Source: JBBQUP01 sp038212305 (GTDB lineage Bacteria; Bacteroidota; Bacteroidia; Bacteroidales; Marinilabiliaceae). From it: 28,121 nucleotides of DNA. The stretch's first letter is position 1. Each line of letters opens with the position of its first letter. The position numbers and the translations under genes were made by a program. The notes under the pieces are model-generated. The model saw only the letters and a list, made by a program, of their open reading frames with translations. It was not told the origin of the DNA and ran no database searches. The stretch is from positions 1 through 28,121 of the forward strand of contig JBBQUP010000043.1 of assembly GCA_038212305.1 (NCBI GenBank), written 5' to 3'. This document shows, piece by piece, positions 26,017-28,121 of this stretch.

Positions 26017-26067
26017 TTTGTTTATAATGATTAACTTCTTATTTTTGCAACCGCAAAGGCAAAAATA
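26017..26067 (+). promoter_or_regulatory. tRNA promoter, with an overlapping minus-strand -7 element
   Basis: TTTG (26017-26020), exactly 19 bp, then TATTTTTG (26040-26047) matches the Bacteroidetes consensus TTTG-N19-TAnnTTTG and would start RNA about 25 bases before the tRNA. The reverse complement of TATTTTTGC occurs at 26059-26067, giving a -7 match on the minus strand that faces the HAD gene; no matching TTTG is found at its expected place. Confidence 0.65.
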
Positions 26068-26078
26068 CAAAAAAAGCC

Positions 26079-26152
26079 GGGCCTATAGCTCAGTTGGTTA
26101 GAGCACCTGACTCATAATCAGGGAGTCCCTGGTTCAAGCCCAGGTGGGCCCA
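26079..26152 (+). tRNA. tRNA with anticodon CAU; probably tRNA-Ile2, otherwise elongator tRNA-Met
   Basis: The 74-nt cloverleaf is complete. The acceptor stem GGGCCTA pairs with TGGGCCC (one T-G pair). The D arm is GCTC/GAGC, the anticodon stem CCTGA/TCAGG with loop CTCATAA, and the T arm CCTGG/CCAGG with loop TTCAAGC. The discriminator is A and CCA is not encoded. Anticodon CAT is at 26113-26115. The T arm and acceptor end look more like tRNA-Ile of Bacteroidota than tRNA-Met, so I favour the isoleucine tRNA whose C34 is modified to lysidine by TilS. It is not an initiator: the first acceptor pair is intact and the anticodon stem lacks the three G-C pairs. Confidence 0.95.
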
Positions 26153-26155
26153 CTT

Positions 26156-26196
26156 AAAACAGGCATTTACATGAATTGTAGATGCCTGTTTTTTCT
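26156..26196 (+). terminator. Rho-independent terminator after the tRNA
   Basis: A 15-bp stem pairs AAAACAGGCATTTAC (26156-26170) with GTAGATGCCTGTTTT (26178-26192), with one T-G pair and a 7-nt loop. A run of T residues follows. It begins 4 bp after the tRNA. Confidence 0.9.
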
Positions 26197-26773
26197 TTTG
26201 ATAGTATTGTAATTGATTGAATATTACTCACATATCAGCTGGCGTGTTTGTGTCTACAATTGAGAATAGCCATTTGGCAAGTTTCCATTCAAAAATATCG
26301 TGTTAACATTATTCATCTTAAAAGTATCCTTTGTTAGTGAATGCAGTATTTGGCTGCAAGTATAATTTTTTTAATTGGGAATCTTAAGTGTTATATCTGT
26401 TAACCTTCTACCTTTTTTAGTGTTATTTAATAATTGCTGATAGACCAAATGTTCCATACGAACAATTTGCACTTAATCAACTCTTTATAAAATCATAAAT
26501 GTAATTGCTAATATTAAGATAAAGAATAGTGAATTGTGAGGATGTCATCTCCTTGGTGGCATTCGTAATAAAAGCTATGTTGTAATTTTATTTGAATCTC
26601 ATTGTGAAATGTCGTAACTACTCAGGTTCTCTATTTCAATATATATTATTCAATACCAGTTATATAACGACTCTGTGAAAAGCATACAAATAAATTTGCA
26701 AAAAACCCAATGCATTAATATTTGGTTATTTCTTTTTTTGAGGTGCTATGAAAAAAAAGTATCTTAGTTTTCT
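26197..26773. other. 577-bp stretch with no recognisable gene
   Basis: No convincing ORF, tRNA or structured RNA is seen. The stretch is AT-rich with scattered stops on both strands. It must contain the left end of the insertion sequence that follows, but I could not place the terminal inverted repeat because the right end lies outside the window. No copy of the tRNA 3' end is found here, so there is no sign of an integration site. Confidence 0.5.
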
Positions 26774-27154
26774 ATGGGACAAAAGCGAAAAGAACGTCCT
26801 TCAACGGACAAGTTATTAGAAACCGTATCACGGATGTTGGTACCGAGTTATATATTGGAGAACTTTGAGATATATGGAGCATCGGAGTATCCAAACTGTT
26901 GGTTAATTGATTTGCGAGAAAAAGAGGGCCTCATACCTGTTGAACTAAACGACATTGCAGATGTAGTTTTTGACGGTTATTGCAATCCGATAGAGACTTT
27001 GAGTCATAGCTTCGTATGTAAGCCAATTTACCTAAAGGTTTATCGTCGACGCTACAAACGATCCACCGAAGATACACACTATAGCAACAGCTATGATTTA
27101 ACGCTGAAAGGAGTAAAAATGGTTCCCGAGTTGGGGCTTTTTTTAAAGGAATAA
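26774..27154 (+). CDS. ISAon1-type transposase, N-terminal region protein
   Basis: This 126-residue product resembles the separate N-terminal protein of ISAon1-type (ISL3 family) insertion sequences of Bacteroidota. Diagnostic segments are FVCKPIYLKVYRRRYKR, then a DYxLTxKG-like SYDLTLKGVKM and the ending FLKE. It probably forms the DNA-binding part of the transposase. It ends at TAA 27152-27154 in a different frame from the catalytic part. A run of seven T residues (27138-27144) lies just before the stop. Whether the two parts are joined by frameshifting cannot be told from the sequence. Confidence 0.75.
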   Translation: MGQKRKERPSTDKLLETVSRMLVPSYILENFEIYGASEYPNCWLIDLREKEGLIPVELNDIADVVFDGYCNPIETLSHSFVCKPIYLKVYRRRYKRSTEDTHYSNSYDLTLKGVKMVPELGLFLKE

Positions 27155-28121
27155 GATAGAAGAAGAACCAGTCAACATCTCCACCGTTGCTCGAGTTTTT
27201 AGCCTCAAGCCAAAAACCCTTTATCATTGGTATCGCAATTACTTGAGTGATTACAAGCCAGATATAGAGAATAGTAAATGGCATCCAAATTATTTGGAAA
27301 ACGTAGACGAACAGACTGGCGAAATAACTAAAGGCAAACCCTTGTACGTGTTCAAACCCGAGAACATTGGCTCTAAAATGAGCATAGACGACAAGGCTAT
27401 CGGACATGAAGGTTTTAGTATCTTAAGCAATGCCCAAACAGGGAAAATTGCCATGATGATCGAGAGCTGTAAGAGTACCGAAGTTTCAAAAGCAATTTCA
27501 TTATTTGGCAAAAAACTGTCTGAAATTAAAAATATAAGTTGCGACATGGCTGCTAGTTACCTAAGTGTTTGTTCGCAAGAACTCCCTAATGCAAAGGTAG
27601 TTATCGATAAGTTCCATGTCATGCAATATGTGTATGATGCAGTATTGGATGTGCGAACCAGACTAAAAAAAGAACTCTCGGAACAACTCTCAAAAGGAAA
27701 AGGAAAAACAGAACAGGACTATGAAATCCTACGAAAATTAGAAATGTTGAAACATTGTCGTTACCGACTAACCCAATCGCCAGATAAATGGAGCGAAGCA
27801 GGTATTGATATTATGAATCAAGTGTTTATCAATCATAGCGAACTAAATGAGGCATACCAATTGGCTCAAAAATTTAAACAATGGTACAATATTTCAAATA
27901 GAATAAAAGCAACATCTGTAATTGTTAATGAACTACATTGTTGGTATATGATTGTCAAAAACAGCGAATTAAAAGAATTTAAATCAGTAGTAAAAATGAT
28001 ACGAAAACATGAGAATGAAATTGTAAACTTTTTTGAGTCTCAACAAACAAACGCAAAAGCTGAAAGATTAAATGGAAAGATTAACCGATTTATTTCTAAT
28101 AATTATGGAATCAAAGATAAA
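27147..28121 (+). CDS. ISAon1-type (ISL3 family) transposase, catalytic part, truncated by the window edge
   Basis: An open frame of 325 codons runs from just after a stop at 27144-27146 to the right edge. It starts with a helix-turn-helix-like segment, ISTVARVFSLKPKTLYHWYR, then continues to an ISL3-type DDE domain. SIDDKAI holds the first Asp, SCDMAASYLSVC the second and TNAKAERLNGKINR the Glu. DKFHVMQYVYDAV is typical of the family. It has no good ATG until 27378, which would remove the helix-turn-helix, so translation may depend on a +1 shift (or equivalent) from the preceding ORF. No stop or frameshift is seen inside; the C terminus lies outside the window. Confidence 0.85.

Larger units (their letters stand above)
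26774..28121 (+). mobile_element. ISL3/ISAon1-type insertion sequence (right end outside the window)
   Basis: The two transposase parts at 26774-27154 and 27147-28121 together mark an IS element. The span given covers only the coding part; the left inverted repeat is somewhere in 26197-26773 and the right end is beyond the edge. No passenger gene is seen inside. Confidence 0.75.

Noticed and set aside
26613..26690. Possible left end of the IS near AACTACTCAGG (about 26615) or CTCTGTGAAAAG (about 26671)
   Set aside because: The right end is outside the window, so no inverted repeat or target duplication can be checked; choosing one would be a guess.
26079..26773. Integrative element inserted at the tRNA 3' end
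   Set aside because: No integrase, and no second copy of the tRNA 3' end in the window; the tRNA is followed directly by an ordinary terminator.
26931..27547. Minus-strand ORFs within the insertion sequence (27407-26931 and 27547-27290)
   Set aside because: They are antisense to the two transposase frames, which show clear family motifs.

Overview
The window is AT-rich bacterial chromosome from a member of the Bacteroidota, probably a free-living or marine Bacteroidales/Marinilabiliales-type organism; the species cannot be named from the sequence. The evidence is a complete gldK-gldL-gldM-gldN type IX secretion (T9SS)/gliding core with a PorP/SprF-type gene, two families largely confined to this phylum (DUF4270 and DUF4954), an ISAon1-type transposase in two reading frames, and promoters of the Bacteroidetes TTTG / TAnnTTTG type.

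Layout. 1-6.6 kb, minus strand: a truncated kdsB (LPS Kdo activation) at the left edge, glmS (glucosamine-6-phosphate synthesis), a DUF4954 beta-helix protein, a DUF4270 lipoprotein, and a half-length glycogen-synthase-like protein. 6.9-10.3 kb, plus strand: panC-panD (pantothenate), the heptose-phosphate adenylyltransferase rfaE2, and radA. Three copies of one structured intergenic repeat lie before panC, before radA and after radA. 10.4-13.5 kb, minus strand: a bacteriohemerythrin, a 240-bp unexplained stretch and a class A penicillin-binding protein. 13.7-23.3 kb, plus strand: topA, a catalytically dead arginase-fold protein, porP/sprF-like, gldK, gldL, gldM, gldN and a strong terminator. 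23.6-25.4 kb, plus strand: a PhoR-like kinase and PhoB-like regulator, each preceded by 11-bp-spaced TTAACAT-type direct repeats. 25.4-26.2 kb: a YihX-like HAD phosphatase (minus) and a tRNA with anticodon CAU (plus). From 26.2 kb: about 0.6 kb without recognisable content, then an ISL3/ISAon1-type insertion sequence running off the right edge.

How the genes fit together. Most of the window serves the cell envelope: Kdo and heptose supply for LPS, amino-sugar supply, peptidoglycan polymerisation, and protein export across the outer membrane by T9SS. GldL/GldM would form the inner-membrane motor, and GldK/GldN the periplasmic ring. The window has no plasmid, phage or CRISPR signature; the IS at the right edge is the only clear mobile gene set.

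The observations most worth following are the intergenic repeat family, the in-phase Pho-box-like repeats, and two conserved-looking pseudoenzymes (arginase fold beside the T9SS genes; glycogen-synthase N-domain beside DUF4270). I did not find a clearly new multi-gene defence or mobile system.
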